DNA of 64,000 nt, from the NCBI GenBank assembly GCA_026419785.1, contig JAODTK010003566.1:167273-231272 (forward strand), in the 5' to 3' direction. Under the pieces are notes generated by a model that was given only the letters and a program-made list of their open reading frames with translations, ran no database searches and was not told where the DNA came from. Each line of letters starts with the position of its first letter. The stretch's first letter is position 1. The position numbers were made by a program, and so were the translations under genes. Of the stretch, positions 1 through 14,024 are shown in pieces. This stretch comes from Sclerodactyla briareus (Eukaryota > Echinodermata > Holothuroidea > Dendrochirotida > Sclerodactylidae).

Positions 1-2960
1 GCGTATATCTCTCCTCTCATTTAGTGTTATATGTTCGACCACCCAAAGTGTTGTGTTGCCATCATCATAAAATCTGGTTGCTTCCATTCCCCTCTCACCC
101 CCCCCATACAAGTCTTCCCCCCATGAAGACAGTACACAGATTCTTCAATTGTCATTTTATTTATTATTCCTGATATGTCTGATAATTGGACTCAGCAACC
201 AGTGACCAGGCCTATTTATGTATGTACCTCCTGATCGTAGTGGTGTTGTTACGGGTGGCGTGGGAATTGCACGGCAGAAACGCCTCTTTCTTAATGCACC
301 ACCCCCCCCCTCCCCCAGGTTCATAGCCCTATGAAAATTGAAAAATGTAGCCCTAAATGAAGCCTGCATCACTGCATTAATTTACAAATTCCTAATTGGC
401 TATGCAGATACGTTTTCTTCTTGCCGTAAACTTCTATCGATAATGTGGATATCGATGGGAGGGTGGGGGGAGGGGGGTAGACAACTGGCAATTTCTTCCA
501 TAGGCGTAATATTATATTTACTGAGGGGATAAATTGCAATTGTTGTTGCGTTTACATTAATTGAAAACGGTGATATCTCTCAAATTTCCCTTTAACTAGT
601 TATTACCGCAGAAATGCACACCAGGAAATGTCCTGCTGAACTAATTTAGAACCTTATGTAGCCCGGCCATTATCCTCTTCAACCACTGTCTTCATTGTGT
701 GTGTCTACTATAATAAGCCTTCAGTTTTGACTGGTCAACAATTCCCATCCTCACAAGGGATTTAATCTCTCATCTGTGTGTGGAGACTGCAAAGCAGTTG
801 TGGGGGAGAAAGGGTTTAAACAAACACAATAACTTTAGAAACTGCCTGTCAGACATTCAGTGTGGAATGGTACCTGGCACTGGCAGCTCAGAGGATTGAG
901 GTGGGTAATTCCAATTATTCTCTGTGTGCAATCAGTCTACTGATTATTCTGATTGTTTTACACTTCCTATTTGGGAATGTGCGAAAAGCACGCTTCCAGG
1001 TTGTGAATTACTGACAGGCAGGACTGACCATTTGGGTATCATTACCTGTGATTCATAGACAAAGTCCTAATGAAGGAATTAACTGTGGTGTGTGTAGAAG
1101 CAGAGTGAGTTGGGGAGGACGAAGAAAGCAATGGGTCAAGGAAGCTTCTGAAAGTGGGGCAGGGCACATTTGTGGCATTTTTTTTTGCTATTGAAGCAAA
1201 CTTGAGGGCATTACCCTGTACCCCGGCAGAAATGGCAGGGGTTTAAGTCTAAAGTATCTCTCTTCTTCCCCACGCTCTTATCTGGTGTTGACTGTCACTT
1301 GATGTGTGACTAGCTATTTGGGAAAAGTGGTTGCGGGGATCATCACATGTTAAACAATTGCCCTAAGTCATACTGGATCAACATTAACTAACTGAGCCAC
1401 ATATTCAGAAATGTGCCTCAACCGGGCTATCTATAAACTAGAAATACAATGAATCTTGTCTGTTCTATTATCTATTTGTATATTACGGGCAGCCAGAATA
1501 TTTGTTATGGGATGTGCTGCATGGGGTTGGTCATATTGAGATACATTCCCCACCCCACCAATAGGAGGGAATATGTGTTTGAAAGCCTTGGTGAAAATTT
1601 GCACCCTAAAAATAGCATAAGACATTTGATGGACTGGGAAATGGCTATGATCCAAGTCATTCTGAACAGTTATGCACTTGTCAATTGCCTGACCACACCA
1701 CCCCTTAACCCCAGACCAGGTGCGTCATTGCACGTCAACAAAATGATGCACCCTCAGTCACTTGTGGCCTTGAAATAATGAAAATTGAATACAACCCACA
1801 TCACTTTGAAAGACCAAGACTTAACTGCTGTACACATTGAAACGATGACTGGCAATGACTTACCCTCAGTCACATAGTGATACGACATGTGGTACAATGT
1901 CCAACATGTGAGACACCCGGCTATTGGACACTGACTTTACCTACCATGACTCCTCCTTGTCCAGGGTATTGGAGGGATGCAATTGCTAATATATAGGCCT
2001 GTATGCACTTCGCTTCCCCCACACATATACCCTAAAAAACGATATTTTTTTCCATTTGTTAAATTGATTTGGTTGTTCCAATTCGAAGAACTGCCACTTC
2101 ATTCTGTCTATCTGCTTTGACCACACAGTCACTTATGAGTGATGAATGTCGCTAAAGGGATCCTCATCATTTTGCCTTGCTGCATCTGCTGACTCAGTGT
2201 TACGGTCGCGGGGACTTCCCACACTGAATGGAAAACATTGGCCTTGCGTGGTTAGGACTCGTGACTTTACCTTCACTCTTCAAATAATCTTTACTACCGG
2301 TTTATTTTTTCTGTATTTCATTCAATTGCCCTCAGATGACTTTTTGACCTTGGTCACAAGCACACGTATCTCATCTCATTCGCTAAGTAAAGATTGCAGG
2401 TGATCGTTTTGTGTCAGTTTGGTTGAGTTGGCAACACTAAATCTTGCAAGGGTTTTGATATAGCTGAGGGGGGACATGTGCGAAAAAGGGCAAGGAACAC
2501 TACGCATAGTGCATTCGTGTTGGAAGTGAAAATAATGTGGTGAAGTTCAATGGAAAAAAAAAATTGTTGAAAAGTTGTGCCTGTACGACATCATTTATTA
2601 TTGCATATGGATGCTTTTCGATCTTGCACCTAGACCATGCACAAACGTCAAGGACTGTAATCTGTAAACGGAAAGCATAGAACTTTGACTCTATTGATTG
2701 ACATCCCCACCTCTACCATCACCTTGCTATTATAGCACCTATCTCAGTCTTAGGATTGATACAAATTAAAGTTATATTGGGGGGGGGAAATTCACCACCA
2801 CCTAGAGGACAATGCAAACCTGGTGCACATGATGTGGTCTAGGGTACATGTAGTGTTCCTCAATGATCATTTCTCGACGTCCCCCCTTCTCCATGCTTTG
2901 ATGATGAATCGAAGTCAAAAGATCAGTGTTTTTGATTGTTTATTCAGAGTGACACGCGAT
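1..2960. other. no gene recognised
   Basis: Short ORFs only, without convincing paired splice sites, apart from the dispersed repeat at 2520-2690. It may be intron or intergenic DNA upstream of the long gene. Confidence 0.4.
2520..2690. repeat. dispersed repeat shared with 45605-45780
   Basis: Both places share, in order, GTGAAAATAATGTG, a CATTTATT stretch, GGATGCTTTT and AAGGACTGTAA. Sequence between these blocks is diverged, as in an old dispersed element. Confidence 0.5.
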
Positions 2961-2974
2961 ACAAGATTTTACAT

Positions 2975-3860
2975 TTAAATGCCACATAGAAGCCTGCTGT
3001 ACTGCTCCCTCTTACTAATATGAGCTGTCCCAAGCTGATAGCCAATTTTCAACTAGATTGAGGGGGTTCAGAATGTGACCTGGAGAGACAACCTTCACAT
3101 GTAATGCCACTATAGTATCCTCTGTACTGCTCCCTCTACTAATATAGCTGTCCAGAGCTGAAGAGACCCTATTCAATAGATGAGGTGGCGTTCAGAATGT
3201 AACATGCAGAGACATGATTACATGTAAATGCCACATATAGTAGCCTCTGTACTGCTTCCCGCTTACTAATATGGAGCTGTCCAGAGCTGAATAGACCATA
3301 TTTCAAATAGATTGAGGTGGGTTCAGATGTGACATGCAGAGACATCTTCATATGTACATGCCACATATGTAGCCCTCTTTACTGCTCCCTCTTAACTAAT
3401 ATGGACTGTCTCAGAGCTGAATAACTATTTCAAATAGATTGAGGTGGGTTCAGAATGTGGACAATGCAGAGACATACGTCACATGTACATGCCACATAAT
3501 AGTAGTGCCTCTTTACTACTAATGCTCTCTCTCTCACTAATATGGAGCCTGTCCCAGAGCTGAATAGCCATATCACACATAGATGAGGGGGGTTCAGAAT
3601 GTGACATGCAGATACATACTTCACCTTTAATGCCACATATAGTAGCCTCTTTCTTTACTAAAACTGCTCTCCTCTCACTAATATGGAGCTGTCCCAGAGC
3701 CTGAATAGACCATAATCGCAAATAGACTGAGGTGGGTTCAGAATGTGACAGCAGAGACAATACTTCACAGTATCTGCCACATATAGTAGTCCCTCTGTAC
3801 TGCTCTCTCTCACTAATTATGGAGCTGTCCAGACTGAATAGACCCATTCACACTATATTG
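2975..3860. repeat. tandem array, ~125-135-bp unit, ~7 copies
   Basis: The phrase GGAGCTGTCCCAGAGCTGAA recurs near 3022, 3146, 3273, 3401, 3545, 3685 and 3821, together with GGGTTCAGAATGTGACATG. Copies differ by many small indels. The overlapping minus-strand ORFs are products of the repeat. Confidence 0.85.
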
Positions 3861-4754
3861 AGGGCATGCTTCACGAGGAGAGATTATATTTTCTGATGAG
3901 TTGAGACAAGTTTGAAAACATTATTCTAGGAATGCCTATACAGGTAGCAGCATTACCTGTAAATGAATTCCAACTTTGTAAATCATTATAATGGGCTGAC
4001 TACTGGAACTGGTGTCCAACATGACAACTTCATACGAATGTAAAAAAGAAACATCAGAAGAGAATTGAGACGACATAACTTCTATACCATATGTGAACAA
4101 GAAAATGTACAACATTAGAACACTCCTATCCCACAATGTACTTTACCAGGGCACATCCATCCCACAATCCACTGCTGTTAGTAGTTTTTTTAGTGTGAAC
4201 ATTGTTTGGTTTGAAACCGATTACCAATTAGGCTCAGAATACCTACCACATTATTTTATACTTCAGAGCCAAAATAACAATTATTTCACCAAACGAACTG
4301 CCTTAGTATTTAATCACACAAAAGTGTTTGTTATTTCCATTTTCATGAATAAAGGATGACTCATCCGATTTATGGTGAATAATTTCAACTGAGTTAGCCG
4401 GAAAACAGAATTTCCCTTGTGAAGAGCATCATCGACTCTGGACGAAATGGTCAGTGTTGTCCACTGACACTGACAGTCAGTGGTGGTATGGGCTTTGTGG
4501 TGGGCCCCAGACAAGCTCACTGAGTTCCACTCAGGGGTGTAACTGAAATAAAATTTGATGATCTATTACACTATGAGTAAGGTTAGGAAGGGCAGACAAT
4601 AAATGAAATATGTAAGGGTGTGTAGCTCTGGTCCTCTATATGTACATAACATGTGTGTATTTGTTGGTTATATATCTTATTCATTTATGTATACATAATT
4701 GGTAGAAAGCGGAGCTTGATTACAATACTTGATTTCATGGTTGTTCTTCCATAG

Positions 4755-4832
4755 GGAGAGTTGTGGTTTTCATTCCACAGTTATGAGGTATCCATTGAGA
4801 TGTGGTGCCTGTCGGGGCAGTACAACGCCAGG
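4755..4832 (+). CDS. candidate internal exon (26 codons)
   Basis: The acceptor is TTCTTCCATAG and the donor is AGG|GTGAGC. The phase-0 frame is open and reads GELWFSFHSYEVSIEMW followed by CLSGQYNAR. A second frame is also open, so the frame is not certain. No neighbouring exon was found within 7 kb on either side. It may be an upstream exon of the long gene or belong to another gene. Product unknown. Confidence 0.4.
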
Positions 4833-4839
4833 GTGAGCC

Positions 4840-7020
4840 TGGTGCTGAGGGGTGATCGTGGACTCTGAAACCAAATCTCACCCTTATCAGAGAGAAGTCT
4901 TCAGAAGGAACTCCAGAGACCGATTCATATTTCAGTTATCAAAACAGAAAAACTGCTATGCAGGCTTTATTTTCTAGTCCTGCAATTTCTGAAAATTATA
5001 ACAATGCATAGCTGTGGCTCCCCGTAATGATTTATCAGCATAGTTTCATGTGGAGGGGGACTTTTCGTTAGAATTTTGTTTTTCTTTCTTGTAGGGGTCG
5101 AGGTCCCCCCCCCCCATGGGGACCCCCAGTGCCACCATGCTTCAAGAAATGCTCAAGAAAGTTTTTTTACAAAGAACCCACTGCTGTTGTGTAGGTTGAG
5201 TTGGGGAACCGCTCAAAGCATCAAGAGATTAAAACTGAATGCCATCATTCAATACCTCATCTACAAGAAGAACTTCAGTCATCACTCAAATCATTTCTAT
5301 TCTTGGAAATGGTGAGCAGTCCACATTAAAAAAAAAACAAAAAAACATGCGGCGTGCACCAATGTATATGTTTTTTCACAGGACTAGCCACGGAATCCAA
5401 TTTGGGGGCCCTAATTCTATCGGTCCAACAGATTTTATCTTCTCATTGTAGTTCTTATAGCAGTCAATACAATAGATATTACTTCATTATGGGTACTTTG
5501 CTGGAAAAGAGGACATGAATAAAGGCTGAATGGACTTCAGTTGTTAATTTTAGGCAGGGTGTACCTCATGGATGAAACATTTGTCGTAGGTACCCATCAT
5601 GCCTATCAAAGTTGATTCCAAGGTCACTTATGGACAAATAATGTGCAACCAGTGCCTGTTGCAATTACAACAGTCAATGACAGTTTACACATTGACATAA
5701 TGAAATCTCACTACAGGTGTAACTCACCGAGGGAAGCATTTTTCTTAGAACGGTCATGTTGTTACGGCATTCAAAGTCACTCGTTCGTAAAAAGAACACT
5801 GTAGCTGACATTGTACAATTGTTCATTATCCCGTAAAGGAATTTGTGATATCTTCCGTCCATGCAAATTAAAGGTCATTCGAGGTCGCTCAATGGGGACT
5901 CACAATGAACAATTAACCCTTTTCAACACAAACAAAAAACATAATATCTGTGTCCTTTAACTGTGACGTCTTGGGTATTGTGCAATAGGTGGTTCTACCT
6001 AATTTCTCTAACATCGTATTCAAATGGGGTTAGGACCTGTAGATATAGTTTCTATTCAGCCCTAATCTAAGTTATAGTGTTTCCGACTTACATTGTCGTT
6101 AGGAAAACTGCTCCCGAAAATCTGGAAGCATCTCTTCCAAGTTCATGTGCAAGCTGAACTCTCTCTTGAGGACCTCATAGCGGCAACTCTCTCCATTTTA
6201 ATTTGGGCCCAGTCTGAAACCAGCAGGCACTCATCATTTATCAGTTTGAATATATTCTTGAATCACATCACATAGTTGATAAACACATATTACTTCTTGG
6301 TAAACCCTACCTCGCTACTCTTCCTTATAGCAGCATGCCACGCAACGCACACATACATTAACTACACAATTCTCTGACCACTAGAAATTATCTGAATTTC
6401 TTATGTGGTCAGCTGCAGGACATACGTCCCTGAAGGGGCAGCCTATTCATTGCCGTTCAGCCTGCTACTGGTCTGCACGCCTGTGCACACTTGTTCTTGT
6501 TATCGCGATTCAATTCCCTCATAATTGTCTTGGTTGACTGCCATCATTCAGATCAACTCCAGCCTGTCAGACTTTGATGACAGGTCCCAGTACTCTACAC
6601 CGCAATGAACTCACTGTGCCTCCTCATTTAAACTGAAACCGGTGACCGCTTTGAAAATGGAGACTGGGTACTGCGACGCGACAACAATTTCAATCTCGGA
6701 GCCAGATTTTGAACCCTCACAACCTAGCATTTAACCCCATGTTGAAAGAGGACGGATCATGACCACAATACGAATCATGGAGATAGGAACGCTCAGTTTG
6801 TAGAGCTTCGTACCCAGATCAGAACGGAAGTTAGTTATCTTCAGGTGGTCCTTTTGGCAGCACTTTGTCCCAAATCCCAACCCCTCCAGGCGATCATTGC
6901 AACCTGACCTCCAATTGCCGAAACTACCCGCCCTGATTGTCGGGGAGCCTACGTTTCCAATGACAAAGTATTAGTTTAAGACCTTTGAAAAGTGATGTCA
7001 GCTACATGTTTGCAATGCTC
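4840..7020. other. no gene recognised; possible degraded LINE body
   Basis: No supported exon. Sequence from about 6090 may be the worn-out body of the LINE whose end is at 7030-7400, because it has no other identity and runs into it. Confidence 0.35.
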
Positions 7021-7029
7021 TTAAGCATT

Positions 7030-7400
7030 CCAATATTTTCGGGACCCTCACTGACCATGCTTGTCCGAGCCTCCGTCAGCTCCACTGGCTTCCGTCGATG
7101 CATGAATCCTTCGTGTTTTGTTAATATATTTAGGTGTTATCAATTCCTGGCTCCCACCTACCTAATAGGGGACCTCATTTATTTTTCTAGCTAGCCATGG
7201 CGGACTACTTACATCAGATCGACAACCACCCGTTCACAGAGCGAGGCTTACGTGGACCCTTCAATCTTCTGATGCAAGGGTATTCTCCAGTATGTCTCCC
7301 CGCATGTGGAATAAGTTGCCCCCCTTAGTTAGGGAGTCTGTTTCCTTGGCTACATTTAGGTTTAAGCTTAAACCCTTGTTGATTCTGATTTTTTTGTTTG
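7030..7400 (+). mobile_element. LINE reverse-transcriptase C-terminal remnant
   Basis: Translated pieces show the usual end of non-LTR retrotransposon ORF2: FLAPTYLIGDLI (cf. the common LAPTYLxDLL motif), then DARVFSSMSPRMWNKLPP and LVRESVSLATFRFKLK (cf. the RLWNSLPxxVR...SxxxFKxxLK motif). The pieces are in different frames, so the copy is dead. Less clear sequence from about 6090 may belong to the same insertion. Confidence 0.7.
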
Positions 7401-8289
7401 GTGTACAGCGCTACCTTCTCGGAAGTAGCACCGCTTTAATTGCTTCCCTTCAATCAATATCTCATTTTTTCTCCACTTCCAGCCTCCCCCGGACCTCTCG
7501 GTAAAATCCGAGTCTCCCCTGCTCTGGCCACACAATAGCCGGGTCAATCACCGGGTTGTACCTCGGCCGGGTCTGGTTTCATTACCTCCATCAGGGTAAT
7601 CAGATTGGCTCTTTCATCTCACTCAGTGTTTGGCATGGAGGATGGGTACCTTGATAGAGAAGGGAAGCTGAAAACCAACCACGCAAGCCGACGGCCTTGG
7701 GTTCAAAGAGGTATAACATGCATATAGGCTGTCATTTGCTGTAATCCTACTCAGGACTCTTGTCTCATGCATTATTTGCTGTATATCTTGCCAGATCCTT
7801 GAGCATTGACATTAATAAGCTTTTCCCATTTCCACCTCTATCTGCTTGGGGTGGGGGGGGAATAAAACCAGATTCTTCCATACCTATCACACGGCCTATG
7901 TTTTCACACTGTCAACACTTCTGAGATCGCAACCAATTTATCTCATCTTTCTGAATGTTATTGATTCTATCAATCTATTCTGGGCTAAAGGCCGGTCTAT
8001 CTTTGACATCTAGGTCACTACGAACAACCTCGTCCCAAGTCCTCCGATGCCTACCTCTCCTACGACTACCAGTAACCATGATTCCCTCTCTGAACCTCTC
8101 ACCCCCGTTACATCCTCCATCCTTTCACAGCCGAACCATCTAGTCTGTGCTTTTCGGACACAGTTCCCAAATATTTACAAGACCCAAGCGGTCTCTTAGC
8201 TCAATTGAAGATTTCTATCCTTTAAAGGCACTCCACAATCCCTCTGACCAGCTCTTATCTTTTTGATTCCTTGGAACGTGAGTCCCAAG

Positions 8290-8370
8290 AATCTATGCGC
8301 GCGTGCGTGTTTGTGTGTGTGTGTATGTATGTATTGTGTGTGTATGTGGGTGTGTAAGTGTGTGTATGTA
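8290..8370. repeat. (GT)n-rich microsatellite
   Basis: Imperfect GTGTGTGTATGT repeats directly precede the 166-bp array. Confidence 0.8.
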
Positions 8371-8379
8371 ACGCCTACC

Positions 8380-10500
8380 TTGTATCAGGCTAAGTCCAAC
8401 ATGCCGGTGGGTCAGTTCAATTTGGTGGGTTGTGCTTCCCATGATGAGGCATGACCGCTATGTATTGTTTGTCTGAGTAGGGGTCAACTTTGGGCAAAAA
8501 GGTGAAAACTTGGTAAAATTCTGGTATTTTGGGCACTTCACCTTGTAATCAGGCCAAGCCCAACATGCCTGGTGGGATCAGTTCAACTTGGTGGTGTGCT
8601 TCCCATGAGAGTACATGAACTATTTTTGTGTATGAGTAGGTGTCAAGTTTTGGCCAAAAAGTGGAAACTTGGTAAAATTCTGGTATTTTGGGCACTTTAC
8701 CTCCCTTGTACTCAGGCACCAGTCCAACATGCCAGAGTGGGATCAAGTTCAAACTTGATGGGTTTGCTTCTCATGGTGAGTACCTGAATGCTATTTATTG
8801 TTGTATGGGTCGGGGGTCATTTTGGGCAAAAAGTGGAACTTGTAAAATTCTGGTATTCATTGGGGCAATTTTAATCTTGTACTCATGCACAAGTCCAACA
8901 TGCCTGTGGGATCAGTTCAAACTTGGTGGGTGCGCTTGCCCATGATGACGACATGAAGTCTATTTATTGTTGTATGAGTAGGGGGTCAATTTTGGGGAAA
9001 AGTGGAACTTGTAAAATTCTGGGATTTGGGCACTTTTCCCTGTAATCAGGCAAGTCCACATGCCTAGTGGGAATCATTTTCAAACTTGGTGTTGTGGCTT
9101 CCATGGTGGATTACATGAACGCTATTTATTGTTGTATGGGTAGGGGGTCATTTTGGGCAAAAAGTGGAACTTGTGAAATTCTGTATTTTGGGCCTTTTAC
9201 CTTTTAATCAGGCAAAGTCCAACATGCCTGGTGGGATCAAGTTCAAATTGGTGGGTTTTCTTCCCATGCTGAGGACATGAACGCTATGTTATTGTTGTCT
9301 TATAGGGGTCAACTTTGGGCAAAAAGTGGAAACTGTAAAATTCTGGTATTTTGGGCACTTTCAACTTTCACTTGTAATCAGACGCCCAACATGGTGGGAT
9401 CATTCAAACTTGGTGGGGTGCTTCCCATGATGAGTACTTAATGCATATTTATTGTTGTATGAGTAGGGTGTCAATTTTTGGCCAAAAAGTGGAAACCTTG
9501 TAAAATTCTGGTATTTTGGGGACTTTTTTAACCTTGTCATCAGGACAAAGTCAACATGCCCTAGTGGGATCAAGTTCAACTTGATGGGTTTTTTTTTTTT
9601 GTGATCATCTGGTGAGTACATGCTGCATATTTATTTTGTAAGGGTAAGGGGGGATCAAATTTTGGGCAAAAGTGGTAAACTTGTACAAATTCTGGTATTT
9701 GGGGCCTTTTATGCTTGTACTGGTAATCAGGCAAAGTCCGACTTGCCTGGTGGGATCACGTTCAAACTTGTGTTGCGCTCCCTGTGACAATGAACGCTAT
9801 TATTTTGTATGAGTAGGGGTCAATTTTAGGGAAAAAGTGGAACTTGTAAAATTCTGGTATTTTGGGCACTTTTACCTTGTAATCAGGCAAAGTCCAACAT
9901 GCCTGGTGGGATCAAGTTCAAACTTGGTGGGTGTGCTTTCCATGATGAGTACATGAACGCTATTTATTGTTGTATGAGTAGGGGGTCAATTTTGGGCAAA
10001 AAGTGGAACTTGTAAAATTCTGGTATTTTGGGCACTTTTACCTTGTAATCAGGCAAAGTCCAACATGCCTGGTGGGATCAAGTTCAAACTTGGTGGGTGT
10101 GCTTTCCATGATGAGTACATGAACGCTATTTATTGTTGTATGGGTAGGGGGTCATTTTGGGCAAAAAGTGGAACTTGTGAAATTCTGGTATTTTGGGCAC
10201 TTTTACCTTGTAATCAGGCAAAGTCCAACATGCCTGGTGGGATCAAGTTCAAACTTGGTGGGTGTGCTTTCCATGATGAGTACATGAACGCTATTTATTG
10301 TTGTATGAGCCGGGGGGGGTTACTTTGGGCAAAAAGTGGAACTTGTAAAATTCTGGTATTTTGGGCACTTTTACCTTGTAATCAGGCAAAGTCCAACATG
10401 CCTGGTGGGATCGAGTTCAAACTTGGTGGGTGTGCTTTCCATGATGAGTACATGAACGCTATTTATTGTTGTACAACAGTTCAACAGTTCAAGCGATCCA
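8380..10500. repeat. tandem array, ~166-bp unit, ~13 copies
   Basis: AGGCAAAGTCCAACATGCC recurs at 9885, 10051, 10216 and 10384 (spacings 166, 165, 168) and, degraded, back to about 8390. The last four copies are nearly identical; the earlier ones have many indels. A 146-codon ORF through the last copies exists only because their lengths are multiples of three. Confidence 0.9.
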
Positions 10501-11074
10501 TATAACGGCTTGTAAAATTCTAGAATTTTGGGCAGGACCTACTTCTTACCTCCTAAATCGGTCTATGTCAACCTGTTGGTTGGTCATGAAACATGCCTAG
10601 TACATTATTGCTATTGATCTCCGGTTAAGCATGCAATCAAGAACTTGAACACAGCCAGACCGTTGTGTCCAAGGAATCAGAGGGGAAGCCTTTTGGCTTT
10701 CTGTTCTCGACGTCTAATCCCAAATCAGTCTTCTTTGCTGCCCACCAGTCTCTACCTAGAGTCAGGGGGCCTTAGCCCCAGAGGGGGTCTCACCGGCATT
10801 GAGACGGCAGGACACTGATGTGGACGGCCGAGTTTCTGTGCGACGGCCACCCAAAAAAAAAAAAAAAATTGTTGTTTTTTTGGTCAACATTTCCTAGTCA
10901 GCATTTACATAGTGCGTTTTGACGTGCAGTGGGCCTAATATGACATGCCAAGTTGCTTTCTTGACTCCACCAACGGCGACTTTCGGTCTATCGCTCCGCG
11001 CTCCGCATGTGCCCGCGATTTGCAAGTGCATTTGTGCTATAGTGATTTTCATCGTTCACAAGTGAGACACCCTA

Positions 11075-11310
11075 TTCGCATTCCGGCTAGGCCCTGCCTA
11101 TAGTACTTACACTTCTTAACACAAGCTCAAGACTCTCACCCTTCATACGCAAAAGAACACCCTGGAATGAGCAGTGGCAACAGTTTTCTGAACTTTTCCA
11201 CACACTCCTAATCCTAGTCACAGAACTCTCCCCTGCACCTCCCCCTGCACTAATCATATCGCCTAAATAACAGAAGTTTCCCACTAACTCCAGGGGATGC
11301 CACCAATTAA
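11075..11310 (-). mobile_element. LINE reverse-transcriptase fragment
   Basis: The minus strand reads NFCYLGDMISAGGGAGES then VTRIRSVWKSSENCC, the well-known FxYLGDxISxxGG...xxRIxxAWxxF block downstream of the catalytic domain in many LINE ORF2 proteins. It stops soon after. Truncated and without its 5' part. Confidence 0.7.
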
Positions 11311-12667
11311 AACCGACTCTGGCTGTTCAGGCGAGCCTCTAATAACTTCCCCTCTACAGTATTTACACTTAAAATCTAAAACAGAACTCGAAACTACTGT
11401 AAAGGCGCATCTCTCAAATCCATCTGGAAGTATAAGTGCGTACAAAGTGCATGGTCAAATGTCTCCGTATACGCATAAAATATTGTCTCAACCCAAGCGC
11501 GTCCTCTATTAGCAACGCGCATGACATTTCTTGTGAAACACATTCCATCGTGCATCTAATCTTGCTCTACTTGGCCTAAATGATACATGCACATTCCATT
11601 CAAGACGTTCAAATGCTAACAAATCGTAGCTCTGGCGTAATCGCTTCCAATTCATGACATATATTGCATAATGGATCCCGCCACTGTAGCCAATACGTGA
11701 GTAGCGTGTTCTATTTGTAACTTTGTAAACATATGCGTGTGACATTAACCAACAATCAAATTTATACACCAGTTAATCGCTCGTACGTGTTTTCAACCGT
11801 GCATTAACACTGGCACTGTGCATAACGCCGTTTTCATGCACGTTAGCGGACCTGATGCGCCAGTCAGAGGAGTATTGACGCAAGTATCAATAACCTCTGT
11901 TCATGTAGTATACATTATGAACAGTGTTACTGTCCCATTGGTGTATAGTATGCCATCGTCCAGAATCATAATGCAGTGAGACCTGTCCTGTACCATGAAT
12001 TGTGATGTGAGGCAAAATTTATTAATCTTGATTGTGATGTGACTGAGTGATCAACTAGTGATTGGGTTGATGGTCAGCATGAGGAACTGGAACAAGGAAG
12101 AGAACAGGCATGTTGCCATTCCCATGGGAATGACCTGTTCTATGTCAAGTTTGTACGTGTTCGATGTGTACTTTTCCAAGAATCCCAGTAATCATAATTT
12201 TATTGCTTATATCTGAAATCTTGTCAAGTCAGTTTGGATACTCATCCGGCAAGTGTGTGATGTTTTTTTATATCTCGTAGTATTCTCTGTTGGTTGTGGA
12301 ATATGCCCATGGCATTCCGTCTGTTATACGAGGTGACTAAAGGGAACCATATTCGAATATAAAGTAATATGACCATTTATAGATCACTTCACTCTTGATA
12401 CTCTCTGTTTATTGAAATAATGGCAAAATTTGGGCTGGTGCGGGTGGGTTAAACCATGACGCAACCTGCAATTGCAAAATCCCTCTTGTTATGTCGCAGG
12501 AGCTAGGCCCCCCAGGACCTCTGTAATGATGGAAAGAAAGCGAGAATCCCAGACCGAATGAACAATGGTTGGGATCTGAGTAAGAACTGACAAAATTGTT
12601 CACAAGATAGAAAGAAGAAGAGAATTCATACGGTGGTGAATGTCATTTTCCATCTTTCTGTCTTCAG

Positions 12668-12743
12668 TTTGCAAAATGCTGTGTAGAGGCGATGTGCAGG
12701 CAGCCTTTGCATCCTTTCCCTGTGATGTCATAAATTCCTTCAA
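12668..12743 (+). CDS. internal exon of the long gene
   Basis: The acceptor is a strong TTTCTGTCTTCAG and the donor is GTAAAC. With two leading bases the frame reads CKMLCRGDVQAAFASFPC then DVINSF, ending in phase 2. The other two frames contain stops. Its phase joins the next exon (13520) to give the junction SFK|PFSPEG, which supports both exons. Product family not recognised. Confidence 0.55.
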
Positions 12744-13519
12744 GTAAACTGAAGTCACTCATGAGGGCAGCTTGCAAGAATCTCCAAATGTGGGGTGTGG
12801 CTTCTTTATTATGGCCTCTCTTCACCTGTGTTAGTTATAGGAAAGTCTGGTAAAGTACAATGGTCACACAATGGATTTCCTTTCAAAATTCACAGACTGT
12901 TTCTGTATGTCTTATAAATCAGTTTTATTCATGATTGGTACTGCTTTTATTAACCAAAGTAGTTTACAAATAAGACACTGGCAGAGTACCGCACCGTTGA
13001 TATTCTAATAGAGCACCACAGGGCAGTTCGCACGTTTCCTACATTCCATGTACTAACAAATGTCCTGCCAAGAATCTGGTTTAGGATAAAACATACGCAC
13101 AAATGTGCATCGTTGTTGTATGGAATGGTGTATGATTCTCCGAAATGCACGTTAGATGCCTGTGCAAAAATGTGAAATGCTTGCACTCGCTTCAGTGCGT
13201 GTTCCGGCCGTGCCAGGTTGGTTGGTAATCTCTTGGCCTCGCATGGTGTTTATAGATTCACAACACAATTAGCAGAAGAAAATCCCTCCATGAAGTACGA
13301 GGGTCCCTCCTGCAAAGGTACAAAATTGGTATTGTCATGAACTCCGTCCTTGGCAAATTTCAAGGGTCATTGCATCTTTTGATCTTGCGAGTCCAGAGAG
13401 AATTATTGAAAAAGTTGTTTTTTCCGTTGACCATGGTCACTTTAATACAAAACCTCAGAATTTACATATCCTCAATAACAGGAATAACAATAATAATAGT
13501 TTTTCTTCTGCCCATATAG

Positions 13520-13699
13520 GCCTTTTTCACCAGAGGGGAGCCAGTTCTTCTCAGACTACCTACATTCGGGAATTCAAGTCCTCTCGAGGCCTCCTTACAG
13601 TGTCTTCACGAGGACCAGAGGGGTTTGACATGCTGTTACCACTGTCATCATGGCCAGTATGGCTTGAGCACGCTTTGGTACCAAGCGGTCAAAGATACG
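13520..13699 (+). CDS. internal exon of the long gene, frameshifted at a G run
   Basis: The acceptor follows TTTTTCTTCTGCCCATATAG; the donor is ACG|GTGAGA. Entering in phase 2 it reads PFSPEGSQFFSDYLHSGIQ and continues to TRTRG, where a GGGG run forces a TGA. Dropping one G continues as FDMLLPLSSWPVWLEHALV and PSGQRYG, ending in phase 1 as the 15007 exon requires. All three frames are fairly open, so this frame was chosen on phase and plausibility. The single-base break looks like a homopolymer error, or it marks a pseudogene. Confidence 0.6.
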
Positions 13700-14024
13700 G
13701 TGAGATCTGAATTTCCAGGTTATTGCCTATTCCTCGACGGGAGTGGGTCTTTTGTTACACCATTGCCTTGGAGCGGGATTGAGAAGTGATCAGTAGCACC
13801 ATCAAGCTTGACCAATTTGGGAATTTCATCTCAGAATTTGCGTGTAAACCTGAACCAGTAATGCAAAATGTCCTATGGCCTGCAATTCTCTGTCTGTCAC
13901 TAGCCCAAGCAATCCAATGATAACGGTTTCGATACTGGATTGTCCTTCCCGGGAAAAGTTACATTTTTTTCCCAGCAATGCCTACACCCATGTTGGGAGG
14001 TGATTGCACTCCTATTCGTTTTAT

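Noticed and set aside
10065..10505. 146-codon ORF with 55-residue repeats
   Set aside because: It is the 166-bp array read through copies whose spacing happens to be 165 and 168. Earlier copies are out of frame and full of indels.
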